Below, piece after piece: positions 28,639-38,748 of a stretch of 64,000 nucleotides of DNA; within the stretch, counting starts at the first letter, position 1, and every line of letters begins with the position of its first letter. The position numbers and the translations under genes were made by a program. This DNA comes from Candidatus Colwellia aromaticivorans (GTDB lineage Bacteria; Pseudomonadota; Gammaproteobacteria; Enterobacterales; Alteromonadaceae). The stretch spans positions 79,041 through 143,040 of the forward strand of contig NZ_QOLD01000028.1 of the NCBI RefSeq assembly GCF_003333305.1. The letters run 5' to 3'. The notes below the pieces were generated by a model. That model was given only the letters and a program-made list of their open reading frames with translations, was not told where the DNA came from and made no database searches.

Positions 28639-30909
28639 CTAAATTTTACATGCGCCGCCGGCACAGTCATCATCTTCCACTTCAACGTCATCACTAGCGC
28701 CATCACGGGTGTTATGATAATACATGGTTTTAATACCAAGCTTATAGGCGGTTAAAATATCTTTTAGTATTTGTTTTATAGGCACTTTGCCACCAACAAA
28801 TTTAGATGGATCATAGTTAGTATTAGCTGAAATTGTTTGATCAATGAATTTTTGCATAATACCTACTAGCTCTAAATACCCCTCATTACTAGGAATATTC
28901 CATAGTAATTCGTAGTTTTGCTTAAGCTTTTTATATTCAGGTACTACTTGCTTTAAAACACCGTCTTTACTTGCTTTTATACTAATTAAACCCCTTGGTG
29001 GTTCTATTCCGTTTGTGGCATTAGATATTTGCGATGAGGTTTCTGATGGCATTAAGGCCGATACCGTTGAATTTCTTACACCAAACTCTTTTATGCTAGC
29101 ACGTAATGATTCCCAATCTAAATGTAAAGGCTCACCAGTAAGATCATCAATCGTTTTTTTGTAGGTATCAATTGGTAAGATACCTTGCGATAAACGTGTT
29201 TCATTAAATTTAGGACAAGCTCCTTGCTCTTTTGCAAGCAAGTTGGTAGCTTTCAATAAATAATATTGGATAGCTTCAAAGGTTCTATGGGTTAAATTGT
29301 TAGCACTACCATTTGAGTAGTACAAACCATTTTTCGCTAAATAATAGGCGTAATTAATGACACCTATACCTAATGTTCTACGCGCTAAACTCGCATTTTT
29401 AGCAGCAGGAATAGGGTAGTCTTGGTAATCAAGTAAACTATCAAGCGCGCGCACAGCTAGATCAGCTAAACCTTCTAATTCATCTAGAGACTCTATTGTA
29501 CCTAAATTGAAAGCAGACAATGTACATAGTGCAATTTCACCATTTTCATCATTTACATCTTTCATTGGCTTAGTTGGGAGTGCAATCTCTAAACACAAAT
29601 TACTTTGACGAATAGGGGCTTTACTCGGGTCAAATGGGCTATGCGTATTACAGTGGTCAACATTTTGTAAATAAATACGGCCTGTACTTGAACGCTCTTG
29701 AGCAAATAATGTAAATAATTCAATTGCTTTAATACGTTTTTTACGAATTGATTCATCATTTTCGTATTGAACATAAAGTTGTTCGAATTTTTCTTGATCT
29801 TCAAAAAATGCATCGTAAAGTCCTGGAACATCACTTGGGCTAAATAAGGTGATATATCCACCTTTTATTAAGCGCTGGTACATTACTTTATTAAATTGTA
29901 CACCGTAATCTAAATGACGAACGCGGTTTTCTTCAACGCCTCGGTTGTTTTTCAATACAAGTAGACTTTCTACTTCTAAATGCCAAAGTGGATAGAATAA
30001 CGTGGCAGCACCACCTCGAACACCACCTTGAGAACAGCTTTTAACCGCCGTTTGAAAATGTTTATAAAAAGGAATACAGCCAGTATGAAAAGCTTCGCCG
30101 TTACGAATAGTACTACCTAAAGCACGAATACGACCAGCGTTCACGCCGATGCCAGCGCGCTGTGATACATATTTAACAATGGCACTAGAAGCAGCATTAA
30201 TTGAGTCTAATGAATCATCACACTCAATCAATACACAGGAAGAGAATTGACGTGTTGGTGTACGAACACCGGCCATTATTGGCGTTGGTAGTGATAATTT
30301 AAACGTTGAAATAGCGTTATAAAAGCCTTCAACATAACCTAATCGAGTTTCTTTAGGGTATTTAGCAAATAAACACGCAGCAACTAAAATATATAAGAAC
30401 TGTGCGCTTTCATAAATTTCTCCGTTCACACGGTTTTGAACAAGATATTTGCCTTCAAGTTGTTTTATCGCAGCATAACTAAAATTTAGATCACGGGTAT
30501 GATCTAAAAATAATGACATATGTTCAAAATCACTTTCATCATAGTCAGTTAACAGGTGTTGATCATATTTACCAGCTTCAACTAATTTAACAACATGATC
30601 ATAAAGTTTAGGTGGTTCAAATTGACCATAGGCTTTTTTACGTAGATGAAATACCGCAAGCCTAGCGGATAAATATTGATAGTCAGGTGTTTCTTCTGAA
30701 ATTAAATCAGCCGCCGCCTTGATAATGGTTTCATGAATATCTTCAGTTTTAATACCATCATAAAACTGAATATGTGATTTAAGTTCAACTTGAGAGACAG
30801 AAACGTCTTCTAGACCAGCTGCAGCCCAAGCAATAACACGGTGAATTTTTTCTAAATCGATGGATTCTTTTTCGCCATTACGCTTGGTAACAAAAAGATT
30901 ATTATTCAT
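28639..30909 (-). CDS. nrdA: Ribonucleotide reductase class Ia, subunit alpha
   Basis: NrdA carries the active and allosteric sites. The 756-residue protein begins with an ATP-cone (VTKRNGEKESIDLEKIHRVI), has the active-site region FSSCVLIECDDS, NLCLEIALPT and PSETSSQISNATNG, and ends with the redox pair CAGGACKI. E. coli NrdA is 761 residues. Tandem NrdR-like boxes lie upstream (31041-31087). nrdB and yfaE follow on the same strand. Confidence 0.98.
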   Translation of the reverse strand: MNNNLFVTKRNGEKESIDLEKIHRVIAWAAAGLEDVSVSQVELKSHIQFYDGIKTEDIHETIIKAAADLISEETPDYQYLSARLAVFHLRKKAYGQFEPPKLYDHVVKLVEAGKYDQHLLTDYDESDFEHMSLFLDHTRDLNFSYAAIKQLEGKYLVQNRVNGEIYESAQFLYILVAACLFAKYPKETRLGYVEGFYNAISTFKLSLPTPIMAGVRTPTRQFSSCVLIECDDSLDSINAASSAIVKYVSQRAGIGVNAGRIRALGSTIRNGEAFHTGCIPFYKHFQTAVKSCSQGGVRGGAATLFYPLWHLEVESLLVLKNNRGVEENRVRHLDYGVQFNKVMYQRLIKGGYITLFSPSDVPGLYDAFFEDQEKFEQLYVQYENDESIRKKRIKAIELFTLFAQERSSTGRIYLQNVDHCNTHSPFDPSKAPIRQSNLCLEIALPTKPMKDVNDENGEIALCTLSAFNLGTIESLDELEGLADLAVRALDSLLDYQDYPIPAAKNASLARRTLGIGVINYAYYLAKNGLYYSNGSANNLTHRTFEAIQYYLLKATNLLAKEQGACPKFNETRLSQGILPIDTYKKTIDDLTGEPLHLDWESLRASIKEFGVRNSTVSALMPSETSSQISNATNGIEPPRGLISIKASKDGVLKQVVPEYKKLKQNYELLWNIPSNEGYLELVGIMQKFIDQTISANTNYDPSKFVGGKVPIKQILKDILTAYKLGIKTMYYHNTRDGASDDVEVEDDDCAGGACKI

Positions 30910-31040
30910 GAAAGACCTGTGATGTAAATAGTTACTTATTTTTTAGTTTGCTTTTTCAGTACAGATAAGTGATATCAGTTATAACTGAAAATGCTCCTTG
31001 TTTTATTATTGTTTCCCTGAAGACGTATTAAAAGTCATAC

Positions 31041-31056
31041 GCACAACATCTAGGGT
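31041..31056 (-). promoter_or_regulatory. NrdR-like box 1 upstream of nrdA
   Basis: Read on the - strand, ACCCTAGATGTTGTGC matches the NrdR consensus ACACWATATATWGTGT at 12 of 16 positions. A second, weaker match lies exactly 31 bp further upstream, the three-helical-turn spacing typical of paired NrdR boxes. Confidence 0.5.
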
Positions 31057-31071
31057 TTTTTATAAAGCCAA

Positions 31072-31087
31072 GCACAAGATAATGAGG
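31072..31087 (-). promoter_or_regulatory. NrdR-like box 2 upstream of nrdA
   Basis: Read on the - strand, CCTCATTATCTTGTGC matches the NrdR consensus at 11 of 16 positions, 31 bp from box 1. A copy (CCTCACTATCTTGTGG) also occurs at 32067-32082 within the duplicated segment, where no nrdA follows. Confidence 0.45.
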
Positions 31088-31564
31088 TTTTTGCTTGAAT
31101 GCAAGCGATAAAATAACTTGATTTTGGGTTGACTTTTTACCTATTTAACAGGGGTTAGTAACAACTAACCTAGCAAGGTAAATTTGTTTGGTAATTTACT
31201 AAAAGCAATATTTTTTTTTAACATTTTTTTTAACTGAAAATATTTTAATTGATTTTTATGTCTCTATATATCAAATTGAAATATAAAAAATAAAGTCACC
31301 AATTAACAGTGACTTATTGATTTTGTTGATTGTTTGCACAACTTGCTTAAAAATTAAAATATGTGTTTTTAATTTTTACACTTTTTGACAACATAGAATA
31401 TAATTCACGTCTAAATTGGCCGCCAACTTATGGTTCTCTGTCACTGGATTATAATGAATGCCACTGGCATCAATGCATTTCAATTGACTTTCTTCAGCCC
31501 AAGCGATTAATTGCGACGGTTTTATGAATTTATCATGACCATGCGTACCTTCAGGAACCAACTT
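31074..31564. repeat. Direct repeat, copy A (part of nrdA upstream region plus ubiG 3' end)
   Basis: This about 490-bp stretch is repeated at 32069-32560 in the same orientation. Long identical runs include GGGTTAGTAACAACTAACCT and TGGTAATTTACTAAAAGCAA, the hairpin AAGTCACC...GTGACTT, and the last about 65 codons of ubiG. Divergence rises towards both ends. Confidence 0.85.
31285..31315 (-). terminator. Terminator copy downstream of the ubiG fragment
   Basis: On the - strand AAGTCAC pairs with GTGACTT, then TTATTTTTTAT follows. It is the duplicated counterpart of the hairpin at 32278-32308 after intact ubiG. Confidence 0.65.
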
Positions 31565-31585
31565 AAACATTGTTACTGTGGAAAA
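31376..31585 (-). pseudogene. ubiG 3' fragment (partial duplicate)
   Basis: The C-terminal 65 or so codons, from KLVPEGTHGHDKF to the final CCQKV, repeat those of the intact ubiG at 32369-33097. The last 50 residues are identical in protein while the DNA differs mostly at third codon positions towards the 5' side. The methyltransferase core with the SAM motif is missing, and the upstream reading frame (to 31657) has no ubiG similarity. It is not a working UbiG. Confidence 0.85.
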
Positions 31586-31727
31586 CCCTAGGTAAGAGTA
31601 TATTTTTCTCTTTTTGACCCCAACCATTTTAAAACCACCTAAAATAGATTGGCTCAATCATAATCAAATAGTTAGAGCTTAGATAGTTTTTTGAACTATA
31701 AAATGGCTACAAAGCCTCCTTTTCCAT

Positions 31728-31756
31728 AAAAAAAAGCCACTATTAAAGTGGCTTTT
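31728..31756 (-). terminator. Strong intrinsic terminator in the segment between ubiG copies
   Basis: On the - strand AAAAGCCACT pairs with AGTGGCTTTT and eight T residues follow. It lies ten bases after the stop of the small ORF at 31767-31841, and would terminate that transcript. Confidence 0.75.
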
Positions 31757-31766
31757 AATCGAGTGA

Positions 31767-31841
31767 TTACATAATCCAGAATTGGATAATATAAATAAAA
31801 CTAGGTATCTTGATTTTTATTTTAAGATCAATAGATAACAT
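31767..31841 (-). CDS. Possible 24-residue small protein, unknown
   Basis: I do not recognise it. The ORF is short, Ile- and Lys-rich, with a hydrophobic C-terminal half ending FWIM. What supports it is the setting: a near-perfect Shine-Dalgarno AAGGAGGGG ending four bases before ATG (31846-31854), an upstream leader with nested inverted repeats, and a strong terminator immediately after the stop. It could instead be a leader peptide or chance. No homology is claimed. Confidence 0.35.
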   Translation of the reverse strand: MLSIDLKIKIKIPSFIYIIQFWIM

Positions 31842-31856
31842 AATTCCCCTCCTTTT

Positions 31857-31979
31857 TTGCTTCAAAATTATAATTATGAAGCAATCGAAAGATGTATAAA
31901 TCAACGAAAAAGAGTTGAATCCATCACACTAAAAATTTATAGTGGCTTTGCAAATACAGCCTATCTTTCGATTTACTTC
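31857..31979 (-). ncRNA. Possible structured leader RNA before the small ORF
   Basis: On the - strand GAAGTAAATCGAAAGAT (31979-31963) can pair with ATCTTTCGATTGCTTC (31893-31878), and the TTGCTTCA part can instead pair with TGAAGCAA (31864-31857) just before the Shine-Dalgarno. A third hairpin (CACTA / TAGTG, 31927-31944) lies in the loop. Mutually exclusive pairing next to a ribosome site resembles an attenuator or riboswitch layout; this is inference from pairing by eye. Confidence 0.3.
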
Positions 31980-32068
31980 GACATATGCTGACTAAAGAAC
32001 CTTTGAATGCCTTAGAAACTTCAGAGGTTTTTTCTTGTCTGAAAATCAACCGATCCCCTTGCACCCCC

Positions 32069-32560
32069 ACAAGATAGTGAGGTTTGGACTCGAATGCAAG
32101 CGATAAAAGCTATGTGTTTTTATTGACATTTTACCGAATTAATAAGGGTTAGTAACAACTAACCTAGCACGGTTAATTTATTTGGTAATTTACTAAAAGC
32201 AATATTTTTTTTAACATTTTTTTTAACTGAAAATATTTTAATTGATTTTTATGTTTCTATATATCAAATTGAAATATAAAAAATAAAGTCACCAATTAAC
32301 AGTGACTTATTGATTTTGTTGATTGTTTGCACAACTTGCTTAAAAATTAAAATATGTGTTTTTAATTTTTACACTTTTTGACAACATAGAATATAGTTAA
32401 CGTCTAAATTGGCCGCCAACTTATGGTTCTCTGTCACTGGATTATAATGAATGCCACTGGCATCAATGCATTTCAATTGACTTTCTTCTGCCCAAGCAAT
32501 CAATTGTGAAGGTTTAATGAATTTGTCATGATCATGTGTTCCATCAGGAACCAATTTTAA
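32069..32560. repeat. Direct repeat, copy B (includes ubiG 3' end)
   Basis: Second copy of the 31074-31564 segment, continuing into the complete ubiG. It contains the same spacer, terminator hairpin and a copy of the upstream NrdR-like box 2. The intervening about 505 bp (31565-32068) is not repeated. Confidence 0.85.
32278..32308 (-). terminator. Intrinsic terminator after ubiG
   Basis: On the - strand AAGTCAC (32308-32302) pairs with GTGACTT (32292-32286) and a T-rich tract follows, about 60 bp after the ubiG stop. Confidence 0.65.
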
Positions 32561-33097
32561 TATCTTTTCTGCTGCTACAATAGCGAGTAGATAAGATTTA
32601 ACTGTTTTATTTAATGTTGAAAAAAACACTAAACCACCCGGTTTTACTAATTGCGCGCAGGCTTTTATTACTGAAGCAGGATCAGGTACATGTTCAAGCA
32701 TTTCCATACAAGTAACCATGTCAAATATTTCATTGCACTGTTGTGCCTTTTCTTCAGCGGTAATTTTTTCGTAATTTATGGTTAAGCTAGATTCTAGCGC
32801 ATGCAGTTTAGCGACATTGAGTGGCTCTGCCCCCATATCTATACCTGTGACCGTGGCACCCAATTTAGCTAACGATTCTGTTAATATTCCGCCGCCGCAG
32901 CCTACGTCGATTACGTTTTTTGAGAATAGCTCTTGTTTTTGTTCAGCTATATGTTGACAAATAAATTGAACTCTTAACGGGTTAACCTGATGTAGTGGTT
33001 TAAAATCACCTGTTAGATCCCACCATTGGCTTGCGATTTGTTCAAATTTAGCAATTTCTTCTTCATTTACATTAGGCACGCTTTTATTGTCAGTCAT
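32369..33097 (-). CDS. ubiG: Ubiquinone biosynthesis O-methyltransferase UbiG
   Basis: UbiG carries out both O-methylations of ubiquinone synthesis. The 242-residue SAM methyltransferase has motif [10 protein letters not shown] (residues 62-70), [10 protein letters not shown], and the UbiG features [10 protein letters not shown] near the start and [10 protein letters not shown]. It is divergent from gyrA (304 bp apart), the arrangement found in E. coli and relatives. No clear Shine-Dalgarno is seen before ATG. A partial second copy lies 0.8 kb downstream. Confidence 0.96.
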   Translation of the reverse strand: MTDNKSVPNVNEEEIAKFEQIASQWWDLTGDFKPLHQVNPLRVQFICQHIAEQKQELFSKNVIDVGCGGGILTESLAKLGATVTGIDMGAEPLNVAKLHALESSLTINYEKITAEEKAQQCNEIFDMVTCMEMLEHVPDPASVIKACAQLVKPGGLVFFSTLNKTVKSYLLAIVAAEKILKLVPDGTHDHDKFIKPSQLIAWAEESQLKCIDASGIHYNPVTENHKLAANLDVNYILCCQKV

Positions 33098-33401
33098 GAG
33101 GTAATCTAGTTGAAATACAGATGATCAGATTCTAAACGAAACTTTTAGTTAAACAAAGCATAAACAATGGTAAAACCAATGTAATAGATCAATAAATATT
33201 TTTTTAGCTTACTTTATAAGCAGAATTAGTCGCCTTTATATATCGTGGCTAAAACACCTTTAAAACGGCTAAATAAAGCTGTTTGGCATCAACAAAAACT
33301 ATGCTAATATGCTGCGTTGATTTATGTTTGTTATGAAAAGATAATAATAAAAATCTAAGTGATTTTATCGTTACGTTTTAAGTTAAGGGATACATCTATT
33401 T

Positions 33402-36140
33402 ATGTCAGATCTGGCCAAAGAAATAGTACCAGTAAATATTGAAGATGAGTTAAAAACTTCCTATCTAGATTATGCCATGAGCGTTATTGTTGGGCGTGCA
33501 CTGCCTGACGTACGTGATGGTTTAAAACCTGTGCATCGCCGCGTATTATTCGCAATGGATGTATTAGGTAATGATTGGAATAAAGCTTATAAAAAATCAG
33601 CCCGTGTGGTTGGTGATGTTATCGGTAAGTATCACCCTCATGGTGATACAGCTGTTTACGATACAATTGTTCGTATGGCACAACCTTTTTCACTTCGCTA
33701 CATGTTAGTAGATGGTCAAGGTAACTTTGGTTCGGTTGATGGTGATAGTGCAGCGGCAATGCGTTATACCGAAATTCGAATGTCTAAAATTGCTCACTCT
33801 ATTCTAGCTGATTTAGAAAAAGAAACGGTTGATTTTGTTCCTAACTATGATGGTACAGAGCATATTCCTGCGGTTATGCCAACGCGTATTCCTAACTTGC
33901 TTGTTAATGGTAGCTCGGGTATTGCGGTTGGTATGGCAACGAATATTCCACCACATAACTTAACTGAAGTTGTTAATGCTTGTTTAGCGCTTATTGAAAA
34001 TAGCGATATTTCTTTTGAAGAATTATTAACTCATATACCTGGCCCTGATTTTCCAACAGCAGGAATTATCAGTGGTCGTGCAGGCATTGAAGAAGCTTAC
34101 CGTACTGGCCGTGGTAAAATAAAAATTCGAGCGCGTGCAGACATTGAAGTGAATGAAAGCACGGGTAAAGAAACTATTGTTGTACACGAATTACCATACC
34201 AAGTTAACAAAGCACGCCTGATTGAAAAAATGGCCGAGCTTGTTAAAGAAAAACGTCTTGAAGGTATTTCAGCATTGCGTGATGAGTCTGATAAAGACGG
34301 CATGCGTATGGTTGTTGAAGTTAAGCGTGGTGAAGTGGGTGAAGTTGTTTTAAATAACTTATACAAACTGACACAAATGCAGGTGTCTTTTGGTTTGAAT
34401 ATGGTGGCATTGACTAATGGTCAACCAAAAATATTCAATATAAAAGAAATGTTAGAAGCGTTTGTACTGCATCGCCGTGAAGTAGTTACACGCCGTACTA
34501 TTTTTGAATTAAGAAAAGCACGTGAACGCGCGCATTTACTTGAAGGTTTATCAATTGCCCTAGCGAATATAGACCCGATCATTGAATTAATTAAAACCTC
34601 AACAACACCAAGTGAAGCAAAAGAAGCGTTAATTTCACGTGGCTGGAGTTTAGGTAATGTTGCAGACATGCTTAGTGCAGCCGGTAATGATGCGGCACGT
34701 CCTGAATGGCTAGAACCAGAGTTTGGTATTCTTGAAAATCAATATTATTTAACACCTGTTCAAGCACAAGCTATTTTAGATTTGCGTTTGCACAAATTAA
34801 CCGGCTTAGAACATGAAAAAATTCTAGCTGAATACAAAGGCTTACTCGATGTCATCGCAGAGTTGATGCATATACTTGCAGAGCCGTCACGTTTAATGGA
34901 AATTATTTGTGAAGAGCTTGAAGCCATTCGTGACGAATTTGGTGATGAACGCCGTACAGAAATTACTAATGCGTCTCATGATTTGTCTTTAGAAGACTTA
35001 ATCACTGAAGAAGATGTAGTGGTAACACTTTCTCACGAAGGTTATGTTAAATACCAAATACTGTCAGATTACCAATCACAAAAACGTGGTGGAAAAGGTA
35101 AAGCAGCAACTAAGATGAAAGAAGAAGATTTCATCGAACGTTTATTGATTGCTAATACCCACGACACTATTTTGTGTTTCTCAAATCGTGGTAAATTATA
35201 TTGGTTGAAAGTATATCAATTACCGCTTGCAAGTCGTACTGCGCGTGGTCGTCCTATTGTTAATATACTGCCGCTTGAAAATGATGAACGAATTACCGCT
35301 ATTTTACCTGTACGCGAATATGAAGAAGATAAGTACATCATCATGGCAACAGCCTCAGGTACAGTGAAGAAAACAGCATTAACGGCTTATAAAAACCAAA
35401 GAGCTAACGGTATTATCGCACTTAACCTACGTGATGATGATACCTTAATTGGTGTCGATATTACCGACGGTAACAATGACATCATGTTATTCTCTGATGC
35501 GGGTAAAGTTGTTCGTTTCAATGAAAAAGTTCGTGATAGCGAAACGGGTGAAATAAAAATTGATCCTGAAACAGGTGAACAGCGTTGGGCATTAAAACCT
35601 ATCGGCAGAACAGGTACCGGTGTTCGTGGTATTAGACTTGAGGATACGCAGAAAGTAATTTCTTTAATCGTACCTAAAAATGATGGACCAATATTAACGA
35701 TTACTGAAAATGGTTACGGTAAACGTACTGAACTAAGCGAATATCCTGCGAAGAGTAGAGCAACTAAAGGTGTTGTTTCTATTAAAGTGAGTGAACGTAA
35801 TGGTAAGGTTGTTGGTGCTGTACAAGTTGAAGATCTTGATGAAATCATGGTCATTACCGATAACGGCACATTAGTACGTACCAGAGTTAATGAAGTGAGT
35901 ATTATTGGTCGTAATACTCAAGGTGTTCGTTTAATTCGTACGAGTGACGATGAACATGTTGTTGCCTTACAACGTATTGATGAAATAGAAGAGCCAGCTG
36001 TGCTTGAAGGTGAAAGTGTCGAAGGAGAAGTAACTAGTCAAGAAGATAGCTCTTTAGATCAAGATGCTTTGAATCACAATCCAGAGCAAAGTGCTCAACA
36101 AGCTGATGAAGATAGCCAAATAGATGACGAACAAGAATAA
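33402..36140 (+). CDS. gyrA: DNA gyrase subunit A
   Basis: GyrA cuts and rejoins DNA in gyrase. The 912-residue protein has the breakage domain with catalytic Tyr122 (AMRYTEIR), the quinolone-determining region [12 protein letters not shown] with Thr83 and Asp87, and a C-terminal beta-pinwheel with the GyrA box QRRGGKG as QKRGGKG. An insertion near residues 705-725 ([16 protein letters not shown]) and a long acidic tail distinguish it from E. coli GyrA (875). Thr83 replaces the E. coli Ser83 but is native in some genera. Confidence 0.98.
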   Translation: MSDLAKEIVPVNIEDELKTSYLDYAMSVIVGRALPDVRDGLKPVHRRVLFAMDVLGNDWNKAYKKSARVVGDVIGKYHPHGDTAVYDTIVRMAQPFSLRYMLVDGQGNFGSVDGDSAAAMRYTEIRMSKIAHSILADLEKETVDFVPNYDGTEHIPAVMPTRIPNLLVNGSSGIAVGMATNIPPHNLTEVVNACLALIENSDISFEELLTHIPGPDFPTAGIISGRAGIEEAYRTGRGKIKIRARADIEVNESTGKETIVVHELPYQVNKARLIEKMAELVKEKRLEGISALRDESDKDGMRMVVEVKRGEVGEVVLNNLYKLTQMQVSFGLNMVALTNGQPKIFNIKEMLEAFVLHRREVVTRRTIFELRKARERAHLLEGLSIALANIDPIIELIKTSTTPSEAKEALISRGWSLGNVADMLSAAGNDAARPEWLEPEFGILENQYYLTPVQAQAILDLRLHKLTGLEHEKILAEYKGLLDVIAELMHILAEPSRLMEIICEELEAIRDEFGDERRTEITNASHDLSLEDLITEEDVVVTLSHEGYVKYQILSDYQSQKRGGKGKAATKMKEEDFIERLLIANTHDTILCFSNRGKLYWLKVYQLPLASRTARGRPIVNILPLENDERITAILPVREYEEDKYIIMATASGTVKKTALTAYKNQRANGIIALNLRDDDTLIGVDITDGNNDIMLFSDAGKVVRFNEKVRDSETGEIKIDPETGEQRWALKPIGRTGTGVRGIRLEDTQKVISLIVPKNDGPILTITENGYGKRTELSEYPAKSRATKGVVSIKVSERNGKVVGAVQVEDLDEIMVITDNGTLVRTRVNEVSIIGRNTQGVRLIRTSDDEHVVALQRIDEIEEPAVLEGESVEGEVTSQEDSSLDQDALNHNPEQSAQQADEDSQIDDEQE

Positions 36141-36152
36141 TCGTCGTTAACA

Positions 36153-36186
36153 ACAAAAAAAAGGGCGGCTAATAACCGCCTTTTTT
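36153..36186 (+). terminator. Intrinsic terminator after gyrA
   Basis: GGCGG (36164-36168) pairs with CCGCC (36176-36180), extended by A/T pairs, with six T residues following, 20-45 bp after the gyrA stop. Confidence 0.85.
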
Positions 36187-36246
36187 ATGTTCAGGATGAA
36201 CGGTATTTCGTGGTCACATAGATGTGAAAGAGCGTGTATTACTTTA

Positions 36247-36267
36247 AATACATAATAAAAATGTATT
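36247..36267. promoter_or_regulatory. Inverted repeat upstream of serC
   Basis: AATACAT and ATGTATT are perfect 7-bp arms around AATAAAA, 28 bp before the serC start. It could be an operator; no regulator can be named from it. Confidence 0.3.
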
Positions 36268-36294
36268 AATATTATTTTATTTGAGAATAACAAA

Positions 36295-37383
36295 ATGTCT
36301 GAAGTTTTTAATTTTTGTGCAGGCCCTGCAATGTTACCAACAGCAGTAATGACAAAAGCGCAAAATGAATTTATTAATTGGAATAACACCGGTAGTTCTG
36401 TAATGGAATTAAGCCACCGTAGTAATATCTATATGAAAATGGCATTCCAAGCTGAGGCAGATTTACGCGAGTTAATGGCCATTCCTGATAACTATAAAGT
36501 ATTATTTTGTCATGGTGGTGGTCGAGGCCAATTTTCTGCTGTTCCGCTAAACTTATTACCTCAAGGTAAATCAGCAGACTATATTGTTAATGGCTCGTGG
36601 TCAAAAGCAGCCGCCTTAGAAGCTGAAAATTTTGGTTCTATTAACGTTATTAATGTTCGTGAAGAGCACAATGATGGTGAAATTAGTATTATTCCTAATG
36701 CTAAATGGCCATTAAATAATGATGCCGCTTATGTACATTACTGTCCAAATGAAACGGTTGACGGTATTGAAATTAATGAAATACCAGAAACTAACGGTGT
36801 TCCTTTAGTTGCTGATATGTCATCAACCATTTTATCTCATGAAATTGATGTGACTAAATTTGGTTTAATTTATGCAGGAGCACAAAAAAATATTGGTCCG
36901 TCAGGTTTGACTATTGTTATTGTTCGTGAAGACTTACTTGGTAATGCTCAACTAGCAACACCTTGTATTATGAATTACCAAACCTCTGCTGATAATGACT
37001 CTATGTACAATACGCCACCTACATATGCATGGTATTTAGCGAGTTTAGTTTTTCAATGGCTTAAAGAACTTGGCGGTGTTAAAGCTATTGCTAAAGTAAA
37101 CCAAGAAAAAGCCGAATTATTATATCAAGTTATCGATAGTAGTGATTTTTATAACAATCCTATTGATAAGCAATATCGTAGTAAAATGAACATTCCATTT
37201 TGGCTTAACGATGAAAGCTTAAATGAAAAGTTTATATTACAAGCAGAACAACATGGGTTAATGGCACTAAAAGGTCATAGGATCGTTGGTGGTATGCGTG
37301 CAAGTATCTATAATGCTATGCCAATTGAAGGTGTACAAGCATTAGTCGATTTTATGCAACAATTTGAAAAGAGGATGAGATAA
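36295..37383 (+). CDS. serC: Phosphoserine aminotransferase
   Basis: SerC makes phosphoserine for serine synthesis and acts in the pyridoxal phosphate pathway. The 362-residue PLP enzyme starts [12 protein letters not shown] and has the PLP Lys198 in [11 protein letters not shown], the same number as E. coli, with HGGGRGQF for phosphate binding. aroA begins one base after its stop; the serC-aroA operon is conserved. Confidence 0.97.
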   Translation: MSEVFNFCAGPAMLPTAVMTKAQNEFINWNNTGSSVMELSHRSNIYMKMAFQAEADLRELMAIPDNYKVLFCHGGGRGQFSAVPLNLLPQGKSADYIVNGSWSKAAALEAENFGSINVINVREEHNDGEISIIPNAKWPLNNDAAYVHYCPNETVDGIEINEIPETNGVPLVADMSSTILSHEIDVTKFGLIYAGAQKNIGPSGLTIVIVREDLLGNAQLATPCIMNYQTSADNDSMYNTPPTYAWYLASLVFQWLKELGGVKAIAKVNQEKAELLYQVIDSSDFYNNPIDKQYRSKMNIPFWLNDESLNEKFILQAEQHGLMALKGHRIVGGMRASIYNAMPIEGVQALVDFMQQFEKRMR

Positions 37384-37384
37384 A

Positions 37385-38665
37385 GTGGAGCAGTTAACAT
37401 TAAATCCAATAGGTAGAATTAACGGAGAAGTTTTTTTACCTGGTTCTAAAAGCTTATCTAATCGCGCATTGTTAATTGCGGCATTAGCGAACGGCGTAAC
37501 TAAAATCACTAACTTATTGGTTAGTGATGACATTAACCATATGCTAAATGCGTTAAAAAGCCTTGGTATTGAATATACCCTAAGTGATTGCGGTACTGAG
37601 TGTACTGTTATCGGAAATAATGGTTTTTTCAAAACTAAAGCGCCATTGGAACTATTCCTAGGTAATGCAGGTACGGCGATGCGCCCATTGTGTGCAGCCC
37701 TTGCAGCGAGTGAAGGTGAATATATCTTAACTGGCGAACCAAGAATGAAAGAACGGCCAATCGGCCATTTAGGTGATGCATTGGCACAGCTTAGTGCTGA
37801 TATAGAATATTTAGAAAATAAAAATTACCCACCGGTAAAAATAACAGGTAAAACGTTAACAGGAAATACAGTAAGCATTGATGGCTCAATATCGAGTCAG
37901 TTTTTAACTGCAATTTTAATGATAGCACCCTTGTTAGGAACAGATACCGATATAGAAATTGACGGTGAATTAGTCTCTAAGCCATACATTGATATTACGC
38001 TTGATATTATGCAAAGGTTTGGTGTTAACGTACAGAATAATGACTATAAGTCTTTCACTGTTAAAGGTGGTCAGTCATACCAAGCTTTAGAAAAATATAT
38101 GGTTGAAGGTGATGCCTCTTCAGCTTCATATTTTTTAGCGGCTGGGGCAATTAAAGGTGGCGAAATTACCGTGCATGGCGTTGGTAAACTAAGTGTTCAG
38201 GGTGATAAGCACTTTGCTGATGTTCTTGAGAAAATGGGAGCAGAAGTTACTTGGGGTGATGAATCAATCACTGTTGTTGGCAAACCGTTAACTGCAGTTG
38301 ATATGGATATGAATCATATCCCTGATGCAGCCATGACCATTGCAACCACAGCACTTTTTGCTACAGGCACAACAACTATTCGAAATGTTTACAACTGGCG
38401 CGTAAAAGAGACTGATCGATTAAACGCCATGGCTACAGAGCTAAGAAAGGTAGGTGCTGATGTGATTGAAGGTGAAGATTATATTTCTATTACGCCACCT
38501 AAGCTTCTTAAACATGCTGAAATTGATACTTATGACGATCACAGGATAGCTATGTGCTTTTCTCTCGTTGCCTTAAGCGATACCCCCGTTACTATTAATG
38601 ATCCTAAGTGTACGGCAAAAACATTTCCTGATTATTTTGACAAGTTAGCGCAAGTCTCTTGCTAA
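37385..38665 (+). CDS. aroA: 3-phosphoshikimate 1-carboxyvinyltransferase (EPSP synthase)
   Basis: AroA joins phosphoenolpyruvate to shikimate 3-phosphate in the aromatic amino-acid pathway. The 426-residue protein has Lys22 in [12 protein letters not shown], the PEP-site segment [10 protein letters not shown] (residues 93-102) and [10 protein letters not shown], as in class I glyphosate-sensitive enzymes. It starts with GTG one base after serC, so coupling is expected. Confidence 0.97.
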   Translation: MEQLTLNPIGRINGEVFLPGSKSLSNRALLIAALANGVTKITNLLVSDDINHMLNALKSLGIEYTLSDCGTECTVIGNNGFFKTKAPLELFLGNAGTAMRPLCAALAASEGEYILTGEPRMKERPIGHLGDALAQLSADIEYLENKNYPPVKITGKTLTGNTVSIDGSISSQFLTAILMIAPLLGTDTDIEIDGELVSKPYIDITLDIMQRFGVNVQNNDYKSFTVKGGQSYQALEKYMVEGDASSASYFLAAGAIKGGEITVHGVGKLSVQGDKHFADVLEKMGAEVTWGDESITVVGKPLTAVDMDMNHIPDAAMTIATTALFATGTTTIRNVYNWRVKETDRLNAMATELRKVGADVIEGEDYISITPPKLLKHAEIDTYDDHRIAMCFSLVALSDTPVTINDPKCTAKTFPDYFDKLAQVSC

Positions 38666-38710
38666 ATACATTAAAATAATTTTTTTGGCGATTTTTAAAT
38701 ATAAATCCCG

Positions 38711-38716
38711 TATAAT
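38711..38716 (+). promoter_or_regulatory. Probable -10 hexamer upstream of cmk
   Basis: A consensus TATAAT lies 38 bp before the cmk start, followed by a CG-rich discriminator. TTGGCG at 38685-38690 could be the -35 element but the 20-bp spacing is long. It suggests transcription of cmk-rpsA independent of serC-aroA. Confidence 0.4.
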
Positions 38717-38748
38717 CCCGCCGATTTTTGACATAAGGAGAGATATGT

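Noticed and set aside
31376..31657. 93-residue ORF as a short methyltransferase
   Set aside because: Only the C-terminal tail of UbiG is present; no SAM-binding motif remains.
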